Source: Byssochlamys sp. IMV 00236 (taxonomy: Eukaryota > Ascomycota > Eurotiomycetes > Eurotiales > Thermoascaceae). Taken from it: DNA of 64,000 bases. How positions within the stretch are numbered: the first letter of the stretch is position 1; each line of letters opens with the position of its first letter. Positions 46,128 through 58,868 of the stretch are shown here, in pieces. Where the stretch lies: contig MSJH02000698.1 of the NCBI GenBank assembly GCA_001931875.2, positions 682,001 to 746,000 of the forward strand. Direction: 5' to 3'. The position numbers and the translations under genes are program-made. The notes below the pieces were generated by a model, which searched no databases, had not been told where the DNA came from, and saw only the letters and a program-made list of their open reading frames with translations.

Positions 46128-48234
46128 TTTTGCCCGACTTGGATCAGGTTATCAAAAAGGCTTAATGGTAATAGTATCAATGAACCACAGGGGGGTCAAA
46201 GGAGTGTCAGCTGGGCCCAATAGAGCGAACGAAGAGAAAAGAATATGGAAATGAGAAAGAAAATTCTACGACTGATGCTCTCTTCATCTTGACGAGGTAC
46301 ACAAACACCATATATATACACTTCGAGAATGCCGTTTGACGTAGGGTTTTGACACCATCTAGCAATAAACAAACAAGCCGGAAATGCGATGTATCAGAAG
46401 TGTCACCTAATGGCAGTCCCGCAGACACGAGAGAGAGAGAGGGAGAGAGAGTAAGACTCCATCCTCCATCTCCATCGCATGTCTTCCGTGCATGGTACGG
46501 AATGAAGCCCATGTTTCGGACCTAATTGGAAGAGACAAGCACACTGATAGGTTGAGACCTGCAATAGCGTCTTGGGGCCGTCTGAACGTATGCCCACCTC
46601 TTATGGTCCAGACGGTTCAGCTATTGTACCTGAACCCAGAATTCTGATAGACACAATGCAAAACCCCATGGAATTCAGGAATTCTCCCTCGTGCGGATGC
46701 ATCTGGTGATGTCGGGAATGTACTGTACAACAGGTACCATTTCTGGACTTTGCCTCTCAGGGTTTGGGCGCTGGTGGCTGTTCGGCGCTGATCCGGCCGC
46801 TCGTGGCCGTGGAATGTGGACGTGCCCAACTAGGAAAATGATATGCCGTTGAGATCCAGACCCCAGGACTTAACCCCATTCCTGGAAGATGACAGTCTCA
46901 ATGTACTATCTATATGATTCACTTTAGCATCTAACATCCCTTGAATTAGGCTAGAGCACGACCTTGGAAATCGGCTTACCGATTGGCTCCTTGCTTCCGA
47001 CCCTCAGATCCCGGTTAACCGTGGACATTCTCTCTAGCATAACCTAGATTTCAAGCCATAACTCTCTCCTTCAGTCAGATATGACCCCACTGGTATACTC
47101 TATTTCGTAGTCAGGGGTTCCTTGCTTAACTGGCCGCCCCGTGATTGTTCACCTCCATCCTCCATAGTATATATCGAAAGAAAACAATATCTATCTCCGC
47201 CAAGAGGATGGGACTTGCAAATGACAGGCAACCATGGCTTCCACGCTGGATCTCGGGAGAAAATTATTGGTGGCCGTCACTGGGCTCTAGGTCTAGACAC
47301 AGGAAATAGAGCAGGTCCAAAGTGGGTTACCAGATGGTTTTCTCCCTGTGGAGTAAGCGAGGTATGTTAGGCCCCAAAAGATTTTGAGTGCGCGTCCCTG
47401 TAGTCTAGGCGGCTGCTGAGTAGAATGCTTTGCACAGTGATGATTGTAGCATGACAGTAGCAGACATGGTGTCCTACCCTGTGCGAGGGAGTTGGGAGGT
47501 GGATGGGCCTATGGCATTAATGAAAGCACCAGAGATCCAACGCACTTTCCCTGTTTTCAGAGACGATCCCAAGAGGGCTCATTTTGAGCAACTTCTGGAT
47601 CCCAACCTCCCCGAGACATCCTAATTTCGTATTCCTTGGTTGCGGTTACGAGTCAGATCTGTCTTTGCTCTGTGCTCGTAGACTAGTATATGCAGCACAT
47701 TTGGACCAGGTCTTCCCGAAGCAGAACTGACACGAGAATCAAATTTATCGCTCACGATGGATACCCATGCCCTCCCATTAGACTCTTGTCGTAGTTTGGA
47801 TTTTGATATTCCTACCAGCTCGAGACCATCGTAGGATACATACAGGTCATATCATATATATGGATAAATTTCAACTCAGGTCGCGAAGCACCGGCAAGCA
47901 ACAAACATGGTGTGTGCGACTATGCTATTGAGAAATGCAAGAGCATGTGATCGCGAACCCATTATCAACAAGTCCTTAACAAGGAATCCTAAGCCGTAGC
48001 TTTGATGATAGAGAAACATTGGGGCCGCACATAGACGTGGGCGATTCAAAACACGATACATAGATACAGTATGTTCAGGCAAGATGAAGACCAGTATCGA
48101 GACAAGGTAGACGAAATACGGGGTATCATATCCGTGGGTTGCATTGATTGGGTGACGGTAAAGCGATAAATATAGCAAAATAAAGTAAGGAGGCCACGCA
48201 TCGCGGTGTAATGATTCGTTATAAGCGTGGAGCT
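46128..48234. other. Intergenic region (2.1 kb), hydrophobin promoter side
   Basis: Long upstream region of the hydrophobin gene plus the 3' flank of the MAPKKK gene. It contains a (GA)n tract (46429-46451). Frames at 47122-47370 and 47430-47624 are open but I cannot tie them to any protein. No RNA gene is seen. Confidence 0.45.
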
Positions 48235-51200
48235 CTAGAGATAAGTGCTTGAGTTCTGACGGCTACTCAGGCTCGACGAACTGGCACTGCCATTCCCACC
48301 ATCGCTGCTGGGGGTTTGGGGCTCGAGAACCACTTGCTGTCGGATAGACACGATCCATTCGTGCTGCAGGAGTTCGGCTGCAGTTGGTCGTTTGAGCGGG
48401 TCGCGTTCGAAGCAGCGCTGGAGGAAATCGATGCCCGATTCGCTCAGCTGGTCACGGGTTGGCATCTGTGGTTGATTTCCTTGCGCGATATTGTACATGA
48501 TTGCCCACTCGTTGTCAAGCGAGGACCAGGGACGGCGACCAGTTGCCATTTCAAGGATAACGCAGCCAAGTGACCAGATATCAACACATCCCTGCCGGCT
48601 GACGAGCTTCGAAGAGTCGCCCCGGATCACTTCAGGAGACATATACATCGGCGTACCTGTCATTGTCTTCTGGTTTTTGCGTTGATGGGGCGGCTCCTTG
48701 GGAACAAGAGCATCCTTGTGGCCGGCATTGGCAAAAGCATCCAAGGGCGCCACGGTCTTACCCTGGCGCGCGATGATCTTGGCAGCGCCAAAGTCCACAT
48801 ACTTGATGACACCATTGTGATCGAGGAGGATATTTTCAGGCTTGATATCGCGGTGTACAATACCTGACTGGTGGAGATACGCCAGACCCTCGAGTAGTTG
48901 CAGAGCGTAGACCATGATAACTGTCTCGTCCTCGATACGACCGTGCTCGAGAAGACTAGCCAGCGAGCCTCCGGAACAATACTCCATGAAGATATACACT
49001 TTATCACGATGGACTTCAATGCCATGGTATGACACGATATTGGGATGGTCAAGAACCTCGAGAACACCCATTTCATCGCGAATTTGCTGCGCGATCGTAG
49101 GAATGAGCTGTGGATCTTGCAGACGAATCTCTTTGACAGCCATGAGATAGTTACTGTCAAGATTGATGGCTGCATATACTGATCCAAACGTTCCTCCTCC
49201 GATGAATTGGCCTTGCTGCCAGCGTAGAGTGACATTGGTCGCAGAAGATGAAAGAACTGCGAGAGACCTATCAGCCTCATTAGATCCTTCCAAGACTCTA
49301 CCCAGCGCTTGGCGCTTCGCATCTTCCTCAACTCTCAGTTCCTCCAGGGCCGCTATACGCTGCAAGCGTTGTTCACGGACAAGTTTCGTTGCCTCCTCGT
49401 CAGTTAGGATCCGACCAGCACCGATCTTCCGCATTCCTCCCCTCTCTTCGAGGCGTTGCTTTTCAGCCTGTGCAGCCAAGGATGATCTTGCGCCCATAAT
49501 ATCGAAATGAGAGATGAGCAACGACATGCATCCTGCCACTTTGACTCGTAGAAGAGAGTACTGGGAGTCGTCCATGGAGAGAAGGTGGTTACTCGAGGTG
49601 ATAGCCATCGCGAACTCAAGCGCAGCGACGGCCCACTTGAACGTTTTACGGTCGGAAGCATCGCAATCGTCACATATGAAGGAGACCCATTCGAGCGAAA
49701 GCTCAACCAGCTTCGCGCTGTTCATTGCGCGACGGTTCGGGTCAACGTAGCTGGCAGACCGTTTACCGAACTCGGTCGCGAATGCGAAGCAGGCCTGGAT
49801 GAGCTCTTGGTTCTCGACGCCCTTCTGCTTCAGTTGACGTCTAATGACAGCTACGCTGTCCATGATGGTCATGGAAAGCTTGAACGAGATCTTCTTGATC
49901 CTGTTCAGCTCCGTGTTGACTCTGCCGAGGTTGGCACGCTGCTCGATACTCATATCGAGCTGCATGTTAGTCAACTGCGCCAATTCAAGCCGCGCGTTTG
50001 ACAGTCTCTGCTGAGTCCCATCGGCGACAAGTCGTAACTTTCCCAGTCTCACGTCAGTTGGTTGCTCCAAGAGGGCGACTTCCATCTTCTTTCCAGCCCA
50101 CACAAGCGGCCTCTCTGGTCGAATCACCAGAATATAAGGATTGTGGGAGGGGTCTCTCGGAGAGTCCTCATCTCGGAAGGATGTACCCAGGATGGATTGA
50201 ATATCGAGGGGTTGATTCCATAGGGAATGATGCGCGATCAAATAAACGCCCCTTTGACCAATCGAATCGTTGGACTCGACGAGAAAATGGTCTGAGATTA
50301 AAAGTGCCTCGAAGAACGCGTCGGCAATGTCTTCTGTCAAGTTATATTCCGTAGCGTTCTCGAATAACTGACATAAAAAGCGAGAGAAGCGGTAAAGCTT
50401 TCGTTGGCGCACACGAGTCGAATCAAGGACGCTCTTGTATCGCTTATCCATATCAAGAGGATCTTCATCTGGGCGGAACACCAGTTCTCTCTCGAAATGG
50501 ATCATAAGGCGTTGAAGGGACTTGGCTGTCAGAGCACTAAGAATAATATGAGTCCAGACGAGCTTCTAATTTATGGGATGTAGATATTACCTGAATTGTT
50601 CAGCAACTTCGATATCACCACCTTCGAGCTGTCGTCCAATCTCGTTGGAAAATCCCCATTCCTGTTCCAAGATTTCCGCCTCCTTGAAAGTGTTCTTGTT
50701 CGCGCTTAGTTTCCAGTTTAATAGTCGGAAGTAGTATTTCATTGCGTCTACGACCACCGAGTCGAAGTTTTCGTCTATACAAGGCGGGAGATCCCAACCC
50801 GGCTCCGGTTTCGAAATGGCAACATAGCGCTGTTTGATGTCTGTTGCCACTCTCATTAAGATCTGGAACTGAGTGATCATCTGGTCCACGAGGATTGGCG
50901 ACTGCGATGCAGGATCTTTCATCCTCCTGGCGTAAGACAGTCGCACACGAATGATTTCCTGGATCAGACGAGATGGAAAATTGATAAGGGTCAGGAGCTC
51001 CTCGATATATGGAGGGAGATGTCGTTTTGAAAAGGCCTCCGCATTCTCGATCAGTGTGCTTTTCGCTTTCCTGATAACTTCGCCGATTCCATAAAGCATA
51101 TTATGCTCTCCTTGCAATGTCTTCAGGCCGTCTTCCTTCATGACTCGGTCCAGGAACGAGCCTTCGTCGGAGAGATCAGAGCTTGCGGGCTTGGCCTTGG

Positions 51201-52365
51201 GTTTCGTGAAGTCGAGTTCGTCGTTTCCAACCCAACCCTTAAGAATTGCCAACTCCGTATTTATCAGCAATGTCGTATTATGCCAGGCGATAACCGCATC
51301 ACAGCTTGCTTGGAACTCTTCAGAAGCAGCCCTCGGATTGGCGGCTTCCATCTCCTTTCGTGTCGAATATAGCGTCTCGCATTTCCCAATCTTCTCCACG
51401 ACATCTTCGACTTGTTCAATCGGCGGTTTCCCAATCTCTTTCTCGCCCTTGATTTCAAAATTGATAATATCCTCAGTCACGGCTCCAACACTGGCGCGTG
51501 CTTCCTCAATAAGTTTCTTCTGTAGAGCTACGCTTCGGCCGCACGTTTTAGCTCTTACTCCTAGCCAGATCTCATTGTTCAGAGCACTCGACCGCTTCGA
51601 CTCCGTCGTCCCGATCAACCGTTGTTTCTCTTGCTTGACAACATCACCTTTCAGGACGGAAGCCAGCATTGAATGCCATTCCAGCCGTTCCTGGTTTTTC
51701 GGGTTCTTCAGTTCCTCGAGAGTTGGCTGGTTGCCGTTTTCCGCTAGGAAAAGCTGGATATCAGGGTCGTAAGGGTCGTCATCGAAAGGGACTTCCGAGG
51801 ATGGCGACGGTTCCTCCAAGTCTGAGTCTAGCATCGTTCCCGTCATCCCGTCTTCATAGTGGTAATACCCCGGCTGTGGGTTGGCCCGTAGACGCTGCAC
51901 GTACGCCTTCTCCTGCGCGCGGTACTGAGCATTTGGGTCGCGTCTGGCGGCCCGTTTCGCAGAGGCGGACCGTCGACGGTCATGATGTAGGTTGATAAAT
52001 CGAGGCGGATGCCTCTGCGGGGCATAGGTGTTTGACGGTGTCCTGGCCGGTCCTGAGGGGCGTTGAGGCCTGTGTTGTGGTGGTTCGGTGATGGTCGGCC
52101 CCTCGGTCGACAGGACGTTGACTGCAGAAACGCTACCACCGCGCGGTCGCGGGGTCGAATTGTTGGACCATGATGAGATACCAGACGAGCTGAGGGAATG
52201 AGTCGGAGGAGGCGACGACGCTACGTGGGTCGGAGTCTGTGGCATCTGCCCGGCGAGATCTTCAAAGCTGGAGTTTGCCCTGATAGCGTACGGCTGGTGC
52301 AGGTACTCATCGGACGAGCCCGATGAGCCGTCTGAATCCTGACTGACGATATCTCGATGCTCCAT
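48235..52365 (-). CDS. sskB: MAP kinase kinase kinase of the HOG pathway (Ssk2/Ssk22/SskB)
   Basis: MAPKKK that receives signal from the Ssk1 response regulator and phosphorylates Pbs2 to activate Hog1 under osmotic and other stress. Exons 52365-50591 and 50536-48235 give 1358 aa, typical for Ssk2. A disordered N-terminus is followed by the conserved regulatory region, including EWHSMLASVLKGDVVKQEKQRLIGT, NEIWLGVRAKTCGRS and LLTLINFPSRLIQEIIRVRLSYA. The catalytic domain starts near aa 1030 with GGGTFGSVYAA, MAVKEI (K1060), HRDIKPENILL (D1155), DFGAAK (D1173) and GTPMYMSPEV. The C-terminus is Ser-rich. The intron is 54 nt (GTAATA...TTCTTAG). The start is the first ATG. Identity is secure; the paralogue name (Ssk2 versus Ssk22) cannot be separated, and most moulds have one copy. 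Confidence 0.96.
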
Positions 52366-53142
52366 GACAGGCAGTCGTCGTCCGTCGTCGTGCTGCGTCT
52401 CCGTCCAACAGTTTCAAGGGTCGACCGATCAAAGGGTCTTCAGGAGCTCGGGTCGGATTGGGGTCGTGGCGGTGCGTTCTTGGTAGCTTTCCGCCAACGA
52501 ACTTGAGTTAGCTTCACTAGTTACATGTGTTAGCTTGTTCTTTTTACTCCGCACGTCAGCAAAATAGTAGTAACTAGTTAGCGTGGATCAGGAATCAAAA
52601 TGAAGGAGAGGCTTAATGTTGTGCAAACATGACCAGAAATAATACATAGTGATAGCCAGTTAGGAAAACGAGTTAGAGTTACGGGAGTGTTGTCGGTGCC
52701 TGAGGATAAAAAAGCAACCAGGGAGAACTACATACTCAAATCCTCTATGATATATATCGGAAGTCTTGACGACTCGACCAAAAAGGAGAACTCCTCAGAG
52801 GTCTGGTCCTAGCTGGATCTAACACAATATATGATAACCCCTTTTTGTTTTGAGGTGCACAGGCCAGTATACAACTTGCTGGACTCCTTGAAATGCAGCC
52901 TGATCAACTAAAGCGATATCTTCAACTTCAACATGAAGATTTTCTGCAAGTTTTGGCATCTAGATAGTAGATTGCCCTACCAAATGAACACTAGGAGACA
53001 GTACTCGATGACACTCATGGTCCCCAACCCTTGAGGATAATCATAACATTGAAATGAATCATGGCTGCGTCTGCATAGGCTGCTCCTCTGCAGCGGTTTC
53101 TCGCTTTGGACGGGCCTGATGGTGATCTAGGAGAGAACTGTC

Positions 53143-53565
53143 TCACGTCAAATAGAAATTATTGCCAGGGTCATTACTCCGTGGAGGAGCTGCTTCCTTC
53201 GGAAGTGTAGCGAAGATGAGATAATCAGTCTTGTTTGAGCATTGCGGGTTTGGATATATATATTCTTGGACCAACGGCATTTGTGCTCCACGGGAAATTG
53301 AACACCTTCGGTAGAAAGGAACATTGACAAAGAAGAGCGATGTTCCACTCACCCTCTTCGTCTGCTGAATGAACTCAGTGCTTCGCGTCCTGTGTGACAT
53401 GCTGTAGGACGAGAGGATAGTAATACAACATACGGCCAAGAGCTCGTAAGACTCCGGAGCGGATTTCCCGGACGACAGAATACCATGGCCAAGATGGTGA
53501 GAGTTGGAAATGTCGTTGGTGGGAGATAATATTCTACGTGCCAAGTCCGCCAGCGAACCTACAGG
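53143..53565 (-). CDS. Candidate unresolved gene, unknown product
   Basis: On the minus strand a CCTGTAG acceptor (ending near 53563) opens a frame reading SLADLARRILSPTNDISNS and then SYELLAVCCITILSSYSMSHR, with an AAGAGG|GTGAGT donor about 210 nt later. Without splicing the frame runs to 53143 and ends GNNFYLT. The codon texture is coding-like and splice signals are good, but I could not find an exon set that joins in phase. Sequence further on (53067-53130) reads HHQARPKRETAAEEQPMQTQP before a stop, which looks like a C-terminus. I do not recognise the protein. It could be a real multi-exon gene or a decayed one. Confidence 0.3.
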   Translation of the reverse strand, partial: PVGSLADLARRILSPTNDISNSHHLGHGILSSGKSAPESYELLAVCCITILSSYSMSHRTRSTEFIQQTKRVSGTSLFFVNVPFYRRCSISRGAQMPLVQEYIYPNPQCSNKTDYLIFATLPKEAAPPRSNDPGNNFYLT

Positions 53566-54429
53566 AGACGGATTAGATTGAGTGACCGGGATGCAATACG
53601 AGTATCTACGAGTAATACTCTCTCTGCTCTACCATAGAGAAGAAAAATAAATACTCTCAGTCTCGGAGTCTTTGATGTTTGCTGCCGACTTTGACGGGCC
53701 AATAATACCGGGGATGCTTATCTCTGCTGGTGTTGCTGTTCTTGGCGATAGCGCGACTTTGGCGCGAGGTTAACGGAGTTCCCGAAACATTTGTCTGGGA
53801 AGAGGATATAATAGTAATTAATATTATTAGAGTAGTTATTAGTTAGTTACCATACGGGAAGGGAAGATACGGATCTTTCCGACCACTGCAGGACGCCACA
53901 ACTGCATCGAAGAGTGCCCCCGCGGACGTGCTGGGGTCGTGCGGATCCTGCCTGTGATTATTATTGTTATATTTATGGGGATACGGAATCCGGAGCGTCT
54001 GGTGGTCTGTGAGAGTCAGAGTCTCGTACTTTGCATTCTGGACCAGTGGAGACAACCACGAGGCAGATGGACTCGAGACCTCCACATGGCGTCTAAATCA
54101 TATGTTGTACATATATACATCTAGGGAACTAAGTATTGACGCACTTCCTGTCAGGGACTGATGATATAATTAGAGAAGATTGATATATCACTCGATTGAG
54201 GTACTTGAGCAAGTATCATTAGAGTACTCTACTCTACGTCGAGTAGAGTCGTCGCAGTGGAACGCAGATTTCTGATAGATGTATTGTGCAAAAAAAAAAA
54301 GACAGTACAACGTGACAGAGACAAAGAGACGTCTGTAGAATCGATCCTTCAGTAGTCAAAGTCAGTATGGCAGATAACTTAGGTACCATAGTTATGGTGA
54401 TGACAAGAATGTGTTGCGGAAAACGATCT

Positions 54430-54466
54430 TGATAAGGGTTTCTTGCAATGGGATTGGCCAGATAAG
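54430..54466 (+). promoter_or_regulatory. Paired GATA (AreA-type) sites upstream of the ammonium transporter
   Basis: TGATAAG at 54430 and AGATAAG at 54460 form a pair of HGATAR sites 30 bp apart, in the same orientation, about 1 kb before the transporter ATG. A reverse site (CTTATC) lies at 53717-53722. Paired GATA sites are the usual target of AreA/NIT2 nitrogen regulators. The link is inferred from motif and gene function. Confidence 0.45.
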
Positions 54467-55442
54467 CACAGAGATTAGCGATATAAGCCCGTCACAACTG
54501 GTAACAATTTGGTATTTTTGGGCAGGAACAGTCTGATTAATAGAATACCGTGGCAGGTCAGGGGGAAATACGGTATCAGCAATACGATGGGCGTTTCTCT
54601 GGGCGGGACTTGGCGTCGCGCCAAGCGGCGATCCTGATTGGCCCGTGGCAACTTCATATCTACAGCCAGTCCGATGGCAGAGATACCAGCCTGTCTCTGC
54701 TGCTATCATCTCGCGTCTGTCAGCGAAAATAGAAATCGAATCTCGCCATTATCTTTTGTCTGCGTCTAGCACGTTCACCAAGCCGTGGTGGCGGATGTGG
54801 CATCGGGATGGCTACGCTGATTGCCCACAGCATACGTACGCTATCTCGGAGCTGTCTCGATCGGATCTGAAAGATTCTATTCTAGCTGTTCTCAGTACGA
54901 ACATTGAGTCCCTGACAGATGGAAAAAGGGAGCTGTAACGGTCGTGGTATGAGATCTGAGACCAATGATTGATCAAAGCGCCTTTTTGACTCCATGGCAA
55001 CTCTCGAGGTTCTCCAGAGCCGAGTGATAGAGACTCCACCGGGGGTCCTGGTCGTACTCGATGGAACCGTCCGCTGAGAACGCTACTGGCGCCTGAATCC
55101 ATGGGTAGATCTCTATCTGCTGTGCGGCGTTCTGCCGGGGCTCCGGAGAACGGCCCCCAGTATCTATTAGTATTTATCGTCCGCGATGTCCTGCGTATAT
55201 CTACTTGCTAGGATCCTCCCATAGGGCTTACTTTGATATTCCCTCCCTTCGTTAGTCACCCGCCGTATCCTGGCCTCACCAGTGTCTTTCCCTGCCGCCT
55301 ACCTCTCCTGGTGTTGGTGCTTCCTCTCTCTGACGGACCCGGGCTCTTCAAGGACGACGATCCCTTCTGATCCATCAGGGGTATTCAATATTATCCGCTA
55401 CTCGACTTGACAAAATCCGGACTCGAGGTCCATCAGCACAGA

Positions 55443-57214
55443 ATGTCGGGCACACCCGACCTGTCGAACCTGAACTACACCGTTCTCATTCCATACACCG
55501 GCTCGCAGACGGGCAATGGCGGTGATTCTCTTACAGAAGACCTGAATGTCTACTACAATGTCCGTCTTCCCTGAACTGGATCCCACCTTTTTTTTTATAG
55601 AGATGGCATAATTAACTGACCACCCTCACAGGCGGGTGACATTTCCTGGGTCATCGTGTCCAGCGCTCTGGTGCTGCTCATGATTCCGGGTGTTGGGTAT
55701 GTCGAAAGAGTACTTACTCCTGACCGTGAGGATGAGTGCTGACCAAACCTAGCTTTTTCTACTCTGGCCTCGCCCGTCGCAAGTCCGCCCTGTCCCTGAT
55801 CTGGCTCTCCATCATGTCAGTTGGCGTCATCAGCTTTCAATGGTTCTTCTGGGGTTATTCTTTGGCGTTTTCCCACACGGCGGGCCCCTATATCGGTGAC
55901 CTGAGAAACTTTGGTTTCAAGGGCGTCCTCGCAGTGCCTTCCGTGGGAAGCACCAAGGTTCCAGACCTTCTTTTCGCCATATTCCAGGGCATGTTCGCTG
56001 CTATTACGTGAGTCTCACTGTCTGATAATGAACGGGTGTGGAAATTTGCTGACGGTTCATCTAGTGTGGCTCTTGCCGCCGGTGCTGCTGCGGAGCGTGG
56101 CCGTATGTTGCCTTGCGTTATCTTCATGTTCGTCTGGTCGACCATCGTCTATGATCCAATTGCTTGCTGGACCTGGAACTCCTCGGGCTGGGTGTACAAG
56201 CTGGGTGGATTGGACTTTGCCGGTGGTACTCCCGTCCATATTGCTTCCGGTTCTGCAGCCCTTGCCTACTCTCTCATGCTGGGCAAGCGTCGCGGACACG
56301 GAACCCACGAGCTCAACTACCGCCCGCACAATGTCAGTCACGTCGTTATCGGAACCGTTTTCCTCTGGGTCGGCTGGTTTGGCTTCAATGCTGGTTCCGC
56401 TCTGAGCGCTAACCTCCGCGCCGTCATGGCGGCCGTCGTCACCAACCTGGCTGCCTCCGTGGGTGGTGTCACCTGGTGTCTGCTGGATTACCGCCTGGAG
56501 AAGAAGTGGTCGACTGTCGGATTCTGCTCTGGCGTCATTGCTGGTCTCGTGGCAATCACTCCAGGCTCTGGTTTCGTCCCTCCATGGGCTGCCGTTATCT
56601 TCGGAATTGTTGGCGCTGCTGCTTGCAATTACGCTACGAAGTTGAAGTACCTTCTCAAGGTGGACGATGCCTTGGATATCTTTGCTGTCCACGGCGTCGG
56701 CGGTATCGTGGGAAACATGATGACCGGCCTCTTTGCTGCGTGAGTGCCCTATATCCTTTGAAATTCCCTTGGGACAGCTTATGGCTAACATCTGTTAAAG
56801 CGACTACATCGCCCATCTTGACGGCGTCACCGTCATCCCCGGTGGCTGGCTTAACCACCACTACATTCAGCTCGGATATCAGCTGGCCGATTCCGTCTCT
56901 GGATTCGCCTATTCCTTTGTGCTGAGCTGCGTGATTCTGCTCATCCTGAACTTCATCCCTGGTCTGAGCCTCCGGGCTTCTGAGGAAGACGAGATCATGG
57001 GCATCGACGATGCTGAGATCGGCGAATTTGCTGTATGTTCTTCCCCCCCATTAAGGACTCCTCATCTATAATTTCTGGACTAAATTAGCTAATTTTCTTC
57101 TTTGTGCAGTACGACTACGTCGAGATCACTCGCGATGTTATCTGTGGTGTTGAGGGCAGTGACCACATGTCCAAACACTCCAGCACCGATATTGTCCAAG
57201 ACACCAAGGTTTAA
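55443..57214 (+). CDS. mep: Ammonium transporter, Mep/Amt family
   Basis: Plasma-membrane trimer channel for ammonium uptake, normally induced under nitrogen limitation. Six exons, 55443-55559, 55632-55696, 55753-56007, 56065-56739, 56801-57032 and 57110-57214, give 482 aa. Eleven hydrophobic segments are expected and seen. Family landmarks are GDISWVIVSSALVLLMIPGVGFFYSGL, FQWFFWGYSLAFS, CWTWNSSGWVYKLGGLDFAGGTPVHI and AVHGVGGIVGN. The pore twin histidines correspond to H204 and H355, 151 residues apart as in AmtB-type proteins. The C-terminal tail has EIGEFAYDYVEI, the conserved regulatory start of the cytosolic tail. The first donor is a non-typical GTCCGT. GATA sites upstream fit nitrogen control. 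Whether it is the high-affinity (Mep2/MepA) or general (MeaA) member is not decided. Confidence 0.96.
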
Positions 57215-58529
57215 AGCGCGACGCTGGTCGAGTTGTTCATGGAATGAGACAGATGAAGTCACAATTTTAACGACTATAATCGAGGATAGGTGGTCCGCAG
57301 GCGTTCCGGTTGAGACACGAAATGCAGCATCACTTGTTTTCGCTGGTTGTGTGATCTGGAAGTCTTTGTTCTTTTCAACTCCTGCCTCATTCCGAGCATT
57401 GCAGATTTACGTGTGCTCGTGCAACTGTCTTGTTTGTCCCTCTGTTATTGTCAAGTAGAACCAGATACCCTTAATTTCTTTAATTGTATATATTACCTAT
57501 ATTATTACACTCTGGACTGCCAACTGAGATACCGGTAAAGTAATGTAAACAGACTTCTTTTTTTTTTAAACGAAGATCGCAGTAGCTTAGTTAAACAACA
57601 GAAATCTGAACCAATCATGATTTATTTATTTATTTACCTACCAGAGTTCTCGACGCTCTGACAAAATATCATGAAAAGCTCTAAGTAAGGAAAGGACAGA
57701 ATCTCTAGTTCTTTGTTCATTTCATCTCATATTACCCCGTGACTAATTCTCTCACATCATGTACAATACAACACAATCTATACCTTCCTCAAGTTAACCA
57801 ACACTCTCATTTTTAAAAAAAAAAGAAACAACCCACTTCCCAACGACACAAAGCATAATCAGAAATATCCAATTTACCACTCTTTGCGCAAACGCTCGCA
57901 CAAAACAACCTGCCTATCAGCAGAATCAGGAACATCACGCGATGATTCCTCGATCGATTCTTTCCTCGTCATAAAACCTCGAATCCACTACAGCATTCTA
58001 TGTACGCCGCCGTGTCGGCGCACAAAGCAAACGCCAGGTGATCTGCCAATCATCCGTTTGCGATAGGTTCTGTGAAGGCTAATTATAGGATTAATCTATC
58101 CTACTAGATTACTTGATTACTATATCACTAGGAAGTAAATCCTTTGTATGCTCTGAAGCGAAGTTCGCTGAGCTTGAATTCTCTAGCAACTAGCTCAGAT
58201 TATCTATCTCTGTGGGTGGAGCTAGAAAGGCATGGGAGAAAATCAACAGGAGGTCTGCTCCGACATTTGCTAAAGATCCATATAGGATAACCCCCCCCCC
58301 CCCACCTTTAGACCTAGAGCAAGCAATTCAAGTTGTTCAGGAGGCCAGATCTTACTTTCGTGCCATTCGATATTCTAGACGTCGTTAATCTCTGTAATAT
58401 TCAACCCCGGAACCCCATGGCAATTTGCCCACCCACCCCCGGATAAAAACGCCAACACCGTTTCTACTCCAGTATTAAATTCAGCTGGAGATAGCAAGAG
58501 CAAGCATATTCAAAAGAAAATTTAACTAT
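57215..58529. other. Intergenic: transporter 3' flank into the repeat region
   Basis: No gene is recognised. It includes a repeat fragment at 58016-58050 related to 19638-19672 and a C13 run near 58291-58303. Composition shifts to extreme A/T at about 58530. Confidence 0.5.
58016..58050. repeat. Dispersed repeat fragment, copy 2
   Basis: The less mutated partner of 19638-19672: every difference has C or G here where the other copy has T or A. On the minus strand both copies read W-Q-I-T-W-x-L-L in the same frame, so the source may have been a coding element. Confidence 0.6.
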
Positions 58530-58868
58530 TGTTGTGGGAAGATGTGTTAAGACTTAGCATAAAGTCTTTAAGCGAGTAGGTATTGAGAAAGAAGAGAAGG
58601 GTATTTAGCTTCAGAGCTCAGAGTAGAGCTAAAAGAAAAGCTCTAGCTATGAACTGATATAGTAAACCAATAATAATCTAATATTAAACTGATACTGAAT
58701 AATAATAGAAAAAAAAAGCTAATTATTTTATTCTAAATAATTAAAAGGTATTATCTCCTTGCTGTTCTTCTCCTTTCTTATTTTATTTATAGACTTTTTA
58801 AAGATTTTAAGCAAAAGTATATAATTTCTTAACTAATTATATTCTTTATACTAATCTTTTTTATTATA
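58530..58868 (-). repeat. Retrotransposon LTR A (RIP-mutated, minus orientation)
   Basis: About 339 bp starting TGTTGTGGGAAGA on the plus strand. It aligns over its length to 60229-60563 and, inverted, to 62278-62603, and the differences I compared are nearly all C/T and G/A. The adjoining sequence on its right, read on the minus strand, is AAAAGGGGGGAAGGC, a fitting polypurine tract, so this is a 3' LTR of a minus-strand element. Confidence 0.85.

Larger units (their letters stand above)
52366..55442. other. Long intergenic region (3.1 kb) with one candidate gene
   Basis: Holds the MAPKKK promoter (52366-52800), a candidate minus-strand gene around 53060-53565 (listed separately), and the ammonium transporter upstream region with GATA-type sites. 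An A10-11 run lies near 54290. Other frames, such as 54392-54709 on the minus strand, have no support. Confidence 0.45.

Noticed and set aside
47122..47624. Two plus-strand frames, possible two-exon gene
   Set aside because: The second has protein-like ending (RTFPVFRDDPKRAHFEQLL), but no intron joins the frames in phase and no family is recognised.
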